Assembly (NCBI RefSeq): GCF_030731595.1 | Contig: NZ_JANQTS010000082.1 | Coordinates: 62,001-126,000, forward strand | DNA: 64,000 nucleotides | Reading direction: 5' to 3' | Source: Yoonia sp. | GTDB taxonomy: Bacteria > Pseudomonadota > Alphaproteobacteria > Rhodobacterales > Rhodobacteraceae | In this document: positions 15,920 through 23,610 of the stretch, piece after piece | Numbering within the stretch: the stretch's first letter is position 1 | Layout: every line of letters begins with the position of its first letter | Position numbers and translations under genes: made by a program | Notes under the pieces: generated by a model | Database searches by the model: none | Told to the model about the DNA's origin: nothing | The model's input: the letters and a program-made list of their open reading frames with translations, nothing else

Positions 15920-16593
15920 CGGCGCTGCTTGACGTCAAGGATCTGGTCAAGACCTTCGGGACCGGCGATGTCGCAACGCAGGTTCTGCGCGGCTTGTCGC
16001 TGGACCTTGCAAAGGGCGAGATGGCCGCTTTGCTGGGGCCTTCGGGGTCCGGCAAAAGCACCTTGCTCACGATCCTTGGGACATTGATGAAGCCCACATC
16101 GGGCCGCTATCACATGCTGGGGCAGGATCTGATCGCAGCACAGGACAAGGAACTGACGGCCTTTCGCAATCTGCATATCGGTTTTGTGTTCCAGTTTCAC
16201 AATCTGCTGCCCGATTTTACGGCGCTGGAGAATGTGATCTTTCCCACCGCTGTGCGCGAAGGACGCGAGAGCCCCGCCGCCCGCGCGCGCGGTCGCGATC
16301 TTTTGGTCCGCATGGGACTGCAAGAGCGGATCGACTTTCCTTCGACGAAACTCTCGGGCGGGCAAAAGCAGCGCGTCGCGGTTGCGCGTGCATTGATGAA
16401 CAGCCCCGAACTGGTCTTGGCAGATGAACCCACCGGCAATCTGGACCGCGCCTCGGCGATGCAGGTCATGGAGCTTATTGCCCAGATCAATCGCGAGGAA
16501 GGGACGACCTTTCTGATTTCGACCCATGACGAGAAGATCGCTAACCTGTGCCGACGCCAGTTGATGGTCGGGGATGGGGTTTTGACGGGATAA
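15916..16593 (+). CDS. LolD/MacB-type ABC ATPase
   Basis: 225 aa. It shows Walker A (GPSGSGKST), the Q-loop, the signature LSGGQKQRVAVARAL, Walker B (LVLADEPTGNLD) and the switch His (STHDEKI). It belongs to the LolD/MacB/FtsE group that drives FtsX-type permeases. It is the last gene of the adaptor-permease-ATPase operon and overlaps the permease by ATGA. Confidence 0.92.
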   Translation: MTALLDVKDLVKTFGTGDVATQVLRGLSLDLAKGEMAALLGPSGSGKSTLLTILGTLMKPTSGRYHMLGQDLIAAQDKELTAFRNLHIGFVFQFHNLLPDFTALENVIFPTAVREGRESPAARARGRDLLVRMGLQERIDFPSTKLSGGQKQRVAVARALMNSPELVLADEPTGNLDRASAMQVMELIAQINREEGTTFLISTHDEKIANLCRRQLMVGDGVLTG

Positions 16594-16697
16594 GGCATGT
16601 TGAAGGGCGGCACGGGACGATGCAAAGCTGCTGATGAACCTTGGTCTGCCTTGATCACGGCTGATTGCGTTTCCGCGCCAAAAGGTAAGGTCTGTCC

Positions 16698-17963
16698 ATG
16701 AAGCCGAAAATCCTGACCACACTGCCAACATATACCCGCGCGCAATTTGCCAGCGACCTTGTTGCGGGTGTGACCGTCGCGATGGTCGCCTTGCCCCTGA
16801 GCCTTGCGATTGCCATCGCCTCGGGAGCTGCCCCTGAAAAAGGAATCGTCACCGCAATCGTCGCGGGGTTCCTGATCTCGCTTCTTGGCGGCAGCCGCGT
16901 GCAGATCGGCGGGCCGACAGGCGCGTTTATCGTCGTCGTCTTTGGTGTCATTTCCGAACATGGCTATGACGGGCTTGTGCTTGCGACATTCATGGCTGGC
17001 ATCATCATGCTGATCGCCGGGTATCTCAAAGCGGGCAATCTCGTGGCCTATGTGCCTGAACCAGTCATTAATGGCTTTACCATCGGGATTGCGGTCATCA
17101 TTGCCGTCAGCCAGATCAAGGACCTGCTTGGCCTGTCGATGGCGGCAGTACCGGCAGACTTTATCGCGAAAATCGAAGCCCTTTGGCTGGCGCGCCAAAG
17201 CGTCAGTGCCTTTGCCCTTGGGATCGGTCTGGCGACGATGGTCCTGATCATCGTGCTGCGCCGTCTGTGGCCAAAGTTTCCCGGTCTGATCGTTGCGGTC
17301 GGTCTGACATCAACTTTGGTCGCCGTGGCTGCCCTGCCGGTCGAAACGATCTTTTCCCAGTTCGGCCCCTTGCCGCGGACGCTTCCGGTTCCGGCCTTTC
17401 CGCAGATCAGCGTGGAACGGATGCAGGAATTGCTGCCCTCGGCGCTGGTCATCGCCTTTCTTGCCAGCATTGAATCGCTACTCTCGGCGATGGTTGCGGA
17501 CAAGATGATCGGAGGGCACCACAGGCCGAACGCCGAAGTCCTCGCGCAGGGCTTTGCCAATATCGGTTCCGCTCTGTTTGGTGGTCTGCCCGCGACCGGC
17601 GCCATTGCCCGCACCGCCACGAATGTCCGCGCTGGCGGCAAGACCCCCATCGCAGGTATTGTGCACGCCTTGACCATTCTTCTGATCATGCTGCTGGCGG
17701 CCCCTCTTGCGGGCTATCTTGCGATGCCTGCGCTGGCCGGATTGTTGATCCTGACCGCGTGGAACATGAGCGAGCCGCACAAATGGCGCAGCTATATGCA
17801 AACCCCGACCGCGGACCGGATCTTGCTTTTGTTGACCCTGTTCCTGACGGTCTTTGCTGATCTGACAGTCGCCATTGGTGTGGGCGTCTTTGTCGGCCTT
17901 GCTTTGCGGCTGCGTCGCAACAAGGCGGGCATCACGTCGGACTGGACGCCACCTGACCGTTAG
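16698..17963 (+). CDS. SulP family anion transporter lacking a STAS domain
   Basis: 421 aa with about 11-12 TM helices. The start region (LVAGVTVAMVALPLSLAIAIASG) and GGSRVQIGGPTGAF are SulP/SLC26 signatures. Bacterial SulP proteins carry sulfate, bicarbonate or dicarboxylates. The usual C-terminal STAS domain is absent: the protein ends about 20 residues after the last helix and the following sequence shows no frameshifted STAS remnant. Substrate undecided. It stands alone between the exporter operon and a convergent cupin gene. Confidence 0.86.
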   Translation: MKPKILTTLPTYTRAQFASDLVAGVTVAMVALPLSLAIAIASGAAPEKGIVTAIVAGFLISLLGGSRVQIGGPTGAFIVVVFGVISEHGYDGLVLATFMAGIIMLIAGYLKAGNLVAYVPEPVINGFTIGIAVIIAVSQIKDLLGLSMAAVPADFIAKIEALWLARQSVSAFALGIGLATMVLIIVLRRLWPKFPGLIVAVGLTSTLVAVAALPVETIFSQFGPLPRTLPVPAFPQISVERMQELLPSALVIAFLASIESLLSAMVADKMIGGHHRPNAEVLAQGFANIGSALFGGLPATGAIARTATNVRAGGKTPIAGIVHALTILLIMLLAAPLAGYLAMPALAGLLILTAWNMSEPHKWRSYMQTPTADRILLLLTLFLTVFADLTVAIGVGVFVGLALRLRRNKAGITSDWTPPDR

Positions 17964-17994
17964 GCAGGCAGCGATGGGTCTTGCGCGCGCCTCA

Positions 17995-18414
17995 TTAGAC
18001 CCGCACGACCTCTGCGGCCGGTTCGGTGGCTTGGCCGCCAAATGATTCGTCGGATGCATCCGCTTCGGCCTTGGTCTTTTGGACCAGTTGATCCTGGTGA
18101 TGCGCGGGGCCATAGATCGTATAAAGCTTGAGAGGACGATGGCCCGTGCAGATCACATTGTGATGTGCGCCTGCCGGCACAACAATGCCGTCACCCGCTG
18201 CGATCTTGTGGGTCTTTCCATCAATGACACAGCGTCCCTCACCCTCTTCAATCCGGAAGAACTGATCCGTCTCTGCGTGGATCTCGCCACCGATTTCTTC
18301 TCCCGGAGCCAGTGCCATCAGCACCAGTTGCAACTTGGTGCCGGAATAGAGGACCTGCCGAAAGTTGCTGTTCTGCTCTGTCAGATCTTCAATATTTGCG
18401 AAATACCCAATCAT
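17995..18414 (-). CDS. Cupin domain protein
   Basis: 139 aa. A single small cupin barrel shows motif 1 (GGEIHAETDQFFRIEEGEG, with HxxxDxxFxxxxG in place of HxHxxxxE) and motif 2 (GDGIVVPAGAHHNVICTG). A flexible acidic C-terminal tail follows the barrel. Metal ligands appear partly kept. Such stand-alone cupins bind small molecules or act as isomerases or dioxygenases; which applies here cannot be said. It is convergent with the SulP gene. Confidence 0.8.
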   Translation of the reverse strand: MIGYFANIEDLTEQNSNFRQVLYSGTKLQLVLMALAPGEEIGGEIHAETDQFFRIEEGEGRCVIDGKTHKIAAGDGIVVPAGAHHNVICTGHRPLKLYTIYGPAHHQDQLVQKTKAEADASDESFGGQATEPAAEVVRV

Positions 18415-18645
18415 GTCGAACCTCCTTTGGTGGCGCTGCCATTACTGGCCATGTGCCGCGAGTCTGGATCAAAGCAGCACTTTGCACACTGATCGGGGTT
18501 AGCATGGGGGACATCGGGCTGTCTTTTGCGGCGGGCAGATCAACGACATGCAGCTGCGCACTAACACCGATCAGCACAGACGCCGCTCCCTTCACCTAGG
18601 CTGAAGGACGCAGTTACCCGCTCCCGCTGGAAAGACCCCAAACAG

Positions 18646-18858
18646 ATGCAAAAACCCGATACCCAAGCCGATACACCACAGAACGGCTGCGGCATTGTGC
18701 ATGCGGTCAGGGGTGCGGTTGTGGATGTGGTCTTTGCCGATCAGGTACTGCCACCGATCAACACGGCGCTCGATGTTGTCTGGGATCAGCCGACACAACT
18801 GACTTTGGAAGTGCACAGTCACCTTGACGAGAATGGCATGTCTATCGAAGGAAATTAA
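18646..18858 (+). pseudogene. N-terminal fragment of an ATP synthase F1 beta subunit (N-ATPase type)
   Basis: 70 codons. Residues about 14-60 match the beta-barrel N-terminus of F1 beta subunits, especially the alternative Na+-type N-ATPase beta (IVHAVRGAVVDVVFADQ, LPPINTAL, LTLEVHSHLDE). The frame then ends at ENGMSIEGN, before any nucleotide-binding domain, and no further beta-subunit sequence follows. The full family length is about 470 aa. A GGAAAGACC site precedes the ATG, so it could still be expressed. I treat it as a remnant of a lost atp operon; a repurposed small protein is the alternative. Confidence 0.6.
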
Positions 18859-18938
18859 TTGCTGCGGCCATAGGCCAGAAGCATTTGCATGGGCCGACAG
18901 CGTCTTTGACGCCACGCCTTTTTACAGGAGAATACATC

Positions 18939-19103
18939 ATGTCACTTGGCACCATTCTGTTAATCATTGTGATTATCGCCCTTCTGGGTGGCTTTAGCGG
19001 GCGCATCGGTGGTTATGGCTACGGCTTTGGCAACTCTGGTGTCGGCGTTCTTGGTGCCGTGCTGATCATTGTGGTTGTGCTGATGCTGCTTGGCAGGCTT
19101 TGA
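18939..19103 (+). CDS. DUF3309 small membrane protein
   Basis: 54 aa. A first TM helix (MSLGTILLIIVIIALLGG) is followed by a Gly/Tyr-rich loop (GRIGGYGYGFGNSG) and a second TM helix ending LLGRL. This is the DUF3309 layout, known from many proteobacteria as stress-associated small proteins. An AGGAG site sits 8 bp before the ATG. Function unknown. Confidence 0.85.
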   Translation: MSLGTILLIIVIIALLGGFSGRIGGYGYGFGNSGVGVLGAVLIIVVVLMLLGRL

Positions 19104-19116
19104 GCCGTCGCCAGGG

Positions 19117-19842
19117 TCATGCAAGAAGCGGTCCGATCTGATCCAGATAGGTCGGATCGAAATCTGCAAACTCTGTCAACCGCTCGTAGTTGTCGAACGT
19201 CACATGACCATCCCGGAATGTGACCAAACCCGCCTCGCGCAGCTGCCGCAGCACCCGATTGACGTGAACGGCACTCAGCCCCATGGCGTCCGCCAAAAGG
19301 TACTGGGTCAACGGACAATCATACCCCGCCTTGCTGCCCATGCCGACCAGAGTGAGCCGTGAGCCAAGTTCCAGCAGGAAATGCCCCATCCGTTCAGCAG
19401 CGTCCCTGCGCCCGATGTCGACAAGATGTTCGACCACCATCGCCTCGTCACGCGACGCGGCCCAAAGTACGGCGGTCGCCAATCGGGGCGTCTGCGCAAA
19501 GGCCCCCAAAAGATCAGACACATGGACTTCAGTCACCTCGATATCCGTGACCGGCTCGATACTATGATCAGACATATGGAGCAGCACGCTGCGGAGCCCC
19601 AGAAAATCACCGGGGATCTGGAAATCGACTATCTGACGCTGGCCATCCTGCAAGATCTTGTAAGAGCAGGCCCACCCCGACATCAGGATATATGCAGCCT
19701 GATCCGACTGCCCCTGATGCACCAGATCGCGTCCGGCAACAAAAGTCCTGCGGCGCTTGTGAAGCCGATCAATCACGCTGATCTCAGCCTCGGACAAAGC
19801 AACAAAGGCACCCAGTTTGCGGAGAAGAGGCTCGTTCTTCAT
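19117..19842 (-). CDS. Crp/Fnr family transcription regulator (VNR-type helix)
   Basis: 241 aa. The cyclic-nucleotide-binding-like beta-roll covers about 10-130 and a C-terminal winged helix about 150-225 (LADAMGLSAVHVNRVLRQLR). The recognition helix reads SAVHVNR rather than the E-x-x-S-R of CRP/FNR, so it probably does not read classic TTGAT boxes. The FNR-type N-terminal cysteine cluster is absent, arguing against an iron-sulfur oxygen sensor. The gap upstream holds a clean TGAT-N4-ATCA palindrome 58 bp before its start, suggesting control by a different FNR-like protein. Confidence 0.88.
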   Translation of the reverse strand: MKNEPLLRKLGAFVALSEAEISVIDRLHKRRRTFVAGRDLVHQGQSDQAAYILMSGWACSYKILQDGQRQIVDFQIPGDFLGLRSVLLHMSDHSIEPVTDIEVTEVHVSDLLGAFAQTPRLATAVLWAASRDEAMVVEHLVDIGRRDAAERMGHFLLELGSRLTLVGMGSKAGYDCPLTQYLLADAMGLSAVHVNRVLRQLREAGLVTFRDGHVTFDNYERLTEFADFDPTYLDQIGPLLA

Positions 19843-19899
19843 ATGTTTCCCTAATTGGACGAAAAAATTTATGACTTACCAAACAAAAACCGACCTCAA

Positions 19900-19913
19900 C
19901 TGATGTCGATCAG
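19900..19913. promoter_or_regulatory. FNR-type palindrome CTGAT-N4-ATCAG
   Basis: CTGAT gtcg ATCAG is a perfect inverted repeat with the FNR core TGAT-N4-ATCA. It lies between the Crp/Fnr gene (start 19842, minus) and a small plus-strand gene (start 19999). Confidence 0.65.
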
Positions 19914-19998
19914 TACACGGCGCCACATTATTTGAGAGTTTGGATCAAGGCGATGAAGCGTCCTTCCCAAGCAATTAATCCAGAGAGGCAAATACCTG

Positions 19999-20235
19999 AT
20001 GTCGGATCATAACATATATTCTGGCATCGCGGCGCTTTCTATTTGCGAAGCCCTGTTACTGGCGCTGAACGACGCAAATATCTTGCCCGAACGCGAGATC
20101 ATGGGCATTCTTGAAGATGCAGCCGCCTCGCACGAGAATGCCGGTGGGTCCGAGGCTGAAATCGCAAGCCATAAGGCTGTCGCCACACTGATCAACAAGA
20201 TTGTTGCGGGTGGCAATTCTGTTCGCCGAACATGA
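19999..20235 (+). CDS. 78-aa conserved-looking hypothetical protein
   Basis: A soluble, helical 78-aa protein (SICEALLLALNDANILPEREIMGILEDAAASHE region) with no signal peptide or TM segment. The codon use resembles neighbouring genes and an AGAGAGGC-type site precedes the ATG. Its promoter region holds the palindrome at 19900-19913. I recognise no family with confidence. A hairpin (20244-20264) follows the stop at 9 bp. Confidence 0.7.
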   Translation: MSDHNIYSGIAALSICEALLLALNDANILPEREIMGILEDAAASHENAGGSEAEIASHKAVATLINKIVAGGNSVRRT

Positions 20236-20243
20236 TATTTGGT

Positions 20244-20264
20244 GCGTCCGGGCACTGCGGACGC
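20244..20264 (+). terminator. Hairpin after the 78-aa gene
   Basis: Perfect arms GCGTCCG / CGGACGC with a 7-nt loop, 9 bp after the stop codon. The downstream T content is modest (TCCGTCCTGTTTG), so it is a plausible but weak terminator. Confidence 0.5.
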
Positions 20265-20439
20265 TCCGTCCTGTTTGACCACCTCAAGTCCTGCTTTGCA
20301 CAGGTGTTGCTGCGCGACCGGCGGGACGAAAGCCCTTGCGGTCAAAGCCCGCCAATCCACCTGAGCGACTGGCCCTGCGCGATAGGCGCTCGATCCTCAA
20401 TTTCATTTATCTAATATATATATCAGGGGCTTGCGCACC

Positions 20440-21261
20440 ATGAACTATGAAATCAACCGTCCACCAATGGCCGTCATCCTTGCCGCTGATGCCGGTGCAC
20501 AGCTTGGCCCGCTGACGGATAGCAGTGCCACCTGCATGTTGCATGTCGGCGGGACCGTTATTCTGGAACGTATGATCCGCAACTGCCTCAGCTGCGGCAT
20601 ATCGCAATTTGTTCTTGTCCTTGGTCCCAGGGCGGACGAGATCAGGCAGGTTCTCAACAAGACCTTTCGCGGTATTCGCATCACCTATGTGATCAACACA
20701 CGATACCGCGAGACCGATACAGCTTATGCATTGATGCTGGCCGCCTCTGCCGTCGGAACGGCGGCCTTCGTCACCTTCGATGCCGACTTGGTTTTCGAGG
20801 TCAAAATCCTGCGCCAGCTTGTCGACATGGAACTGCCCAATGTCCTGTGCGTCACGCGCGATCTGTCCCTTGCAGAGGGGGCATTGCAGGTTCTCGTGGA
20901 TGAGGACATGCATGTGATCGATGTCGCGCGCGCCATTGATCCCAAGCTGGCGTTGGGCCGTGCAGTGGGGATCGAAAAGATCAGCGCGCGGACCGGCCCC
21001 CTCGTTTTCGCGGAGCTTGCCCTGATGATGGAAAACCCCGGCAACCTGAAAGCACCCAATGAAGCCGCTTATGCGCGGCTGGTGGACAAGGGCACGGTCG
21101 TGGATGTTCTGGATATCACCGGTTTGCAGTGGACCGCCATCAAGTCGACCGAAGACCTTGGAACCGCAAACAGGATGTTTCAGTCACCGATCACAACTGT
21201 TTCGCGTGGCCAGCAACGGGCGTTGGATGAAGACGCCAAAAAGGACACTCATCCGACTTAG
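20440..21261 (+). CDS. Nucleotidyltransferase-fold protein with degenerate active site
   Basis: 273 aa from ATG 20440; a TTG three codons upstream is possible. The fold is that of sugar/choline phosphate nucleotidyltransferases (LicC/RmlA-like): AVILAADAGAQLGPLTD, VLGPRADEIRQVL, FVTFDADLVFE. The normal LAAGxGxRL reads LAADAGAQL and the P-K-x-L lysine motif reads ATCML, so the loop glycine, arginine and catalytic lysine are lost, while the metal-binding Asp (DAD) remains. It may bind a nucleotide without transfer, or act on an unusual substrate. No partner sugar or choline gene lies next to it. Confidence 0.72.
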   Translation: MNYEINRPPMAVILAADAGAQLGPLTDSSATCMLHVGGTVILERMIRNCLSCGISQFVLVLGPRADEIRQVLNKTFRGIRITYVINTRYRETDTAYALMLAASAVGTAAFVTFDADLVFEVKILRQLVDMELPNVLCVTRDLSLAEGALQVLVDEDMHVIDVARAIDPKLALGRAVGIEKISARTGPLVFAELALMMENPGNLKAPNEAAYARLVDKGTVVDVLDITGLQWTAIKSTEDLGTANRMFQSPITTVSRGQQRALDEDAKKDTHPT

Positions 21262-21278
21262 CGCACGACGACATTCCG

Positions 21279-21303
21279 CTGGCTGTCATTGACTGGCAGC
21301 CAG
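21279..21303 (+). terminator. Hairpin after the nucleotidyltransferase-like gene
   Basis: Arms CTGGCTGTCA / TGGCAGCCAG pair over 10 bp with one mismatch around a 5-nt loop, 17 bp after the stop. No T-run follows, so termination would need a factor. Confidence 0.4.
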
Positions 21304-21366
21304 TGCCTACCGCAGCCAACCCCTGCCATTCCGGCATCGGATCGTTGCATTTTGAAAGGACAGACC

Positions 21367-21495
21367 ATGGCCAAAGGCAAAAACAGCAACAAAGAGAGCA
21401 AGAAACCCAAGCAAGAGAAACCAAAGGTTTCTGCCACCGCCAACGCCCTCTCGGCCAAGCCCGCAGTGGCGATTGCAGGAAAGAAGATCAAGTAA
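21367..21495 (+). CDS. 42-aa lysine-rich small protein
   Basis: A short ORF with ATG at 21367 after a GAAAGGAC site. The product is Lys/Ala-rich (MAKGKNSNKESKKPKQ start, ending AGKKIK), predicted disordered and strongly basic. Similar tiny MAKGKNSNKE proteins occur in proteobacterial genomes without known function; nucleic-acid binding is only suggested by charge. Confidence 0.65.
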   Translation: MAKGKNSNKESKKPKQEKPKVSATANALSAKPAVAIAGKKIK

Positions 21496-21508
21496 GGCGT
21501 ACAAACCA

Positions 21509-21572
21509 GACAACGGGTCGCCGCGGTTTTGAACAAATGCCGGCGTGCGAGTATGGGCAGCGACCCGTTGTC
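21509..21572. repeat. Long perfect inverted repeat, structured intergenic element
   Basis: Arms of 13 bp (GACAACGGGTCGC at 21509-21521 and its exact complement GCGACCCGTTGTC at 21560-21572) enclose 38 nt. Inside, CGCCG and CGGCG can pair again. It lies between the 42-aa gene and the soxG-like gene and has no coding potential. It could be a terminator-like RNA structure, a small RNA or the core of a miniature repeat. Confidence 0.55.
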
Positions 21573-21714
21573 ACGACAGATAGGCCCGGCCGCCTTTTTG
21601 GGGATCGCGACAGATATGTCTGGCCATAAACCACCTAGAGGGCTTTTCCCGAACACTATTTGTTTGCTGAAAAGGGTCAGAAAACAGTTTCAAACGCGCG
21701 TGCACTTCTATATT

Positions 21715-21730
21715 ATTCAATAATTAGAAT
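21715..21730. promoter_or_regulatory. Candidate SoxR operator upstream of soxG-like gene
   Basis: ATTC-N8-GAAT in an AT-rich stretch, 13 bp before the ATG at 21744. The half-site GAAT and N8 spacing match the palindrome before soxB (32497-32516) and the imperfect copies before soxX and soxS/soxV. Confidence 0.5.
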
Positions 21731-21743
21731 ATGAAGGATCGTC

Positions 21744-22664
21744 ATGTTTCTCACACGCAGGCAAACGATGCGATGCGGCTTGGCGGCGGGGCTTTCTGCC
21801 GCTCTGCCCGCGCGCATCTGGGCACAAACCACGCTGCAAATGGGCGGCGTCACTCTTGATACCCTAAGCGACGGCAACCTTGTATTGCCCAAAAGCTTTT
21901 CACTGGGTGATACGCCACCACAGGGCGCTGACGAAATCTTGGCACGCTACGGGCTGACCGGTGACACGCTGGAACCTGATTGCAACGTGACCTTGTTGCG
22001 CTCCGGTGACCGCACGGTGCTGTTTGATGTGGGGGCGGGGCAGGAATTCATGCCCACCGCAGGCAAGCTTCTGGATGCATTCGACGCGCTCGGCCTTGAT
22101 CCAAGCGAGGTGACAGACGTCGTCTTCACCCATGCCCATCCCGATCACCTTTGGGGTGTTCTGGATGATTTTGGCGACCTGATGTTCCCTGATGCGGCCT
22201 ATCATATCGGGCGCGCGGAATGGGACTACTGGACCGATCCCGATACCGTTTCGACGATCGATGCTGGCCGTGTAACCTTTGCCGTCGGGGCCAAGAACCG
22301 TCTGGCAGAGCTTGAGGCGCAAATCATGCTCTTTGACGACGATCAGGAAATCCTGCCGGGTGTCGCATCGCGTCTGACGCCGGGGCACACGCCGGGCCAT
22401 ATGTCTTTCGAGGTCCGCATGGGCGACGAAAGCCTGATGATCGTGGGCGACAGCATCGTCAACCACCATGTCGCCTTTGAGAAACCCACTTGGCTCTCGG
22501 GCTCGGATCAGGATGCGGAGCTGGCCGCCGAGACCCGTGTATCCTTGCTCAACCAACTCAGCGACGCGCAGATGCGCCTGATCGGGTTCCATTTGCCGGG
22601 TGGTGGTTTGGGGCGTGCAGACCGCAGCGGCGACGGCTTTGTCTTTGTCGGTGAAGAGCAATGA
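21744..22664 (+). CDS. SoxG-like periplasmic metallo-beta-lactamase-fold hydrolase
   Basis: 306 aa. A twin-arginine-like signal (LTRRQTMRCG, AxA-type end near IWAQ) directs export. The mature protein is a metallo-beta-lactamase fold with an intact HxHxDH (THAHPDHLWG), a GHTPGH loop and the VGDS Asp, so it should bind two zinc ions. In Paracoccus pantotrophus the sox locus contains soxG and soxH, both coding for zinc-hydrolase-like proteins of about 303 and 317 aa; this gene and the next match in size and order. Here they lie on the opposite strand to soxF. A GAAGGATC site precedes the ATG and the gene overlaps the next by ATGA. Confidence 0.72.
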   Translation: MFLTRRQTMRCGLAAGLSAALPARIWAQTTLQMGGVTLDTLSDGNLVLPKSFSLGDTPPQGADEILARYGLTGDTLEPDCNVTLLRSGDRTVLFDVGAGQEFMPTAGKLLDAFDALGLDPSEVTDVVFTHAHPDHLWGVLDDFGDLMFPDAAYHIGRAEWDYWTDPDTVSTIDAGRVTFAVGAKNRLAELEAQIMLFDDDQEILPGVASRLTPGHTPGHMSFEVRMGDESLMIVGDSIVNHHVAFEKPTWLSGSDQDAELAAETRVSLLNQLSDAQMRLIGFHLPGGGLGRADRSGDGFVFVGEEQ

Positions 22665-23608
22665 GACCGCTTGCGGTCTTGGTGACAGCACTCTGGGCCA
22701 GCACCGCCTTGGCCAATGAAAACATCGCCGATCAGTACCCCGGCTCCGCGCTCTACAGCGCGCCGGTCGAGTTCATCCCCGGCGTCTTTAGCGCGATCGG
22801 GGCCACCGCCCCACCCACCTATGAAAACAGCGGGCATAACAACAACCTGAGCTTCATCATTACCGGCGAAGGCGTTGTGGTGATCAACGGCGGCGGGGCC
22901 TATATCCTGGCCCAAGCCCTGCATGAGGAAATCAAGGCGCGGACCGACGAACCCGTTGTTCTGGTGATCAATGAAAACGGTCAAGGCCACGCGATGCTGG
23001 GCAACTCCTATTGGGCCGAACAAGGCGTTCCGATCATCGCCCATGAAGACGCCGCAGCGGAATTTGAAGAGAACGGCTTTCAGATTCTCGAAAGCATGAA
23101 ACAGGTCAATCGCGACAAGGCCGCAGGCACGTTCCTGCAAGGCCCGACCCAGACTTTTGCAGATGAATACATCCTTGAACTGGGCGATTTCCGGATCGAG
23201 GTGCGCTATCTTGGCCCTGCCCATAGTGCCGGCGATGTGGTGGTCTGGTTGCCCAATCAAAGCCTTGTGATTTCGGGCGATATGGCCTTTCACGAACGCA
23301 TGTTGCCGATCTTCGAGGACACCTACACCGCTGATTGGCTCGAGACCTGGGACACGGCATTCGAACCGCTGAATGCCACCTATGTCATCCCCGGCCACGG
23401 TCACCCCACGAATATGGATATCGTGCGGCGCGAAACCAAAGGCTATCTGGAATATCTGCGCGGGCAGATCGGCGCGCATATTGATGCCGGTGGCGGTTTG
23501 GCTGATGCCTATTATGTGGACCAGTCCCCCTATGCCTATCTTGACACCTTCGAGGAACTGGCCACCAAGAATGCCGGTCGTGTCTATGAGCAGATGGAAT
23601 TCGAATAG
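22661..23608 (+). CDS. soxH: SoxH-like periplasmic metallo-beta-lactamase-fold protein, altered metal site
   Basis: 315 aa with a Sec signal peptide (cleavage after STALA). The fold is visible from LSFIITGEGVVVINGG, HSAGDVVVWLPN, LVISGDMAF and IPGHGHPTN. The HxHxDH loop reads NENGQGH, so both early His and the Asp are missing, while later ligands stay. SoxH of Paracoccus belongs to this group; its reaction is not established and it is not needed for thiosulfate oxidation in vitro. ATGA overlap with the preceding soxG-like gene shows co-translation. It ends convergent with the YeeE/YedE gene. Confidence 0.7.
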   Translation: MRPLAVLVTALWASTALANENIADQYPGSALYSAPVEFIPGVFSAIGATAPPTYENSGHNNNLSFIITGEGVVVINGGGAYILAQALHEEIKARTDEPVVLVINENGQGHAMLGNSYWAEQGVPIIAHEDAAAEFEENGFQILESMKQVNRDKAAGTFLQGPTQTFADEYILELGDFRIEVRYLGPAHSAGDVVVWLPNQSLVISGDMAFHERMLPIFEDTYTADWLETWDTAFEPLNATYVIPGHGHPTNMDIVRRETKGYLEYLRGQIGAHIDAGGGLADAYYVDQSPYAYLDTFEELATKNAGRVYEQMEFE

Positions 23609-23610
23609 GC

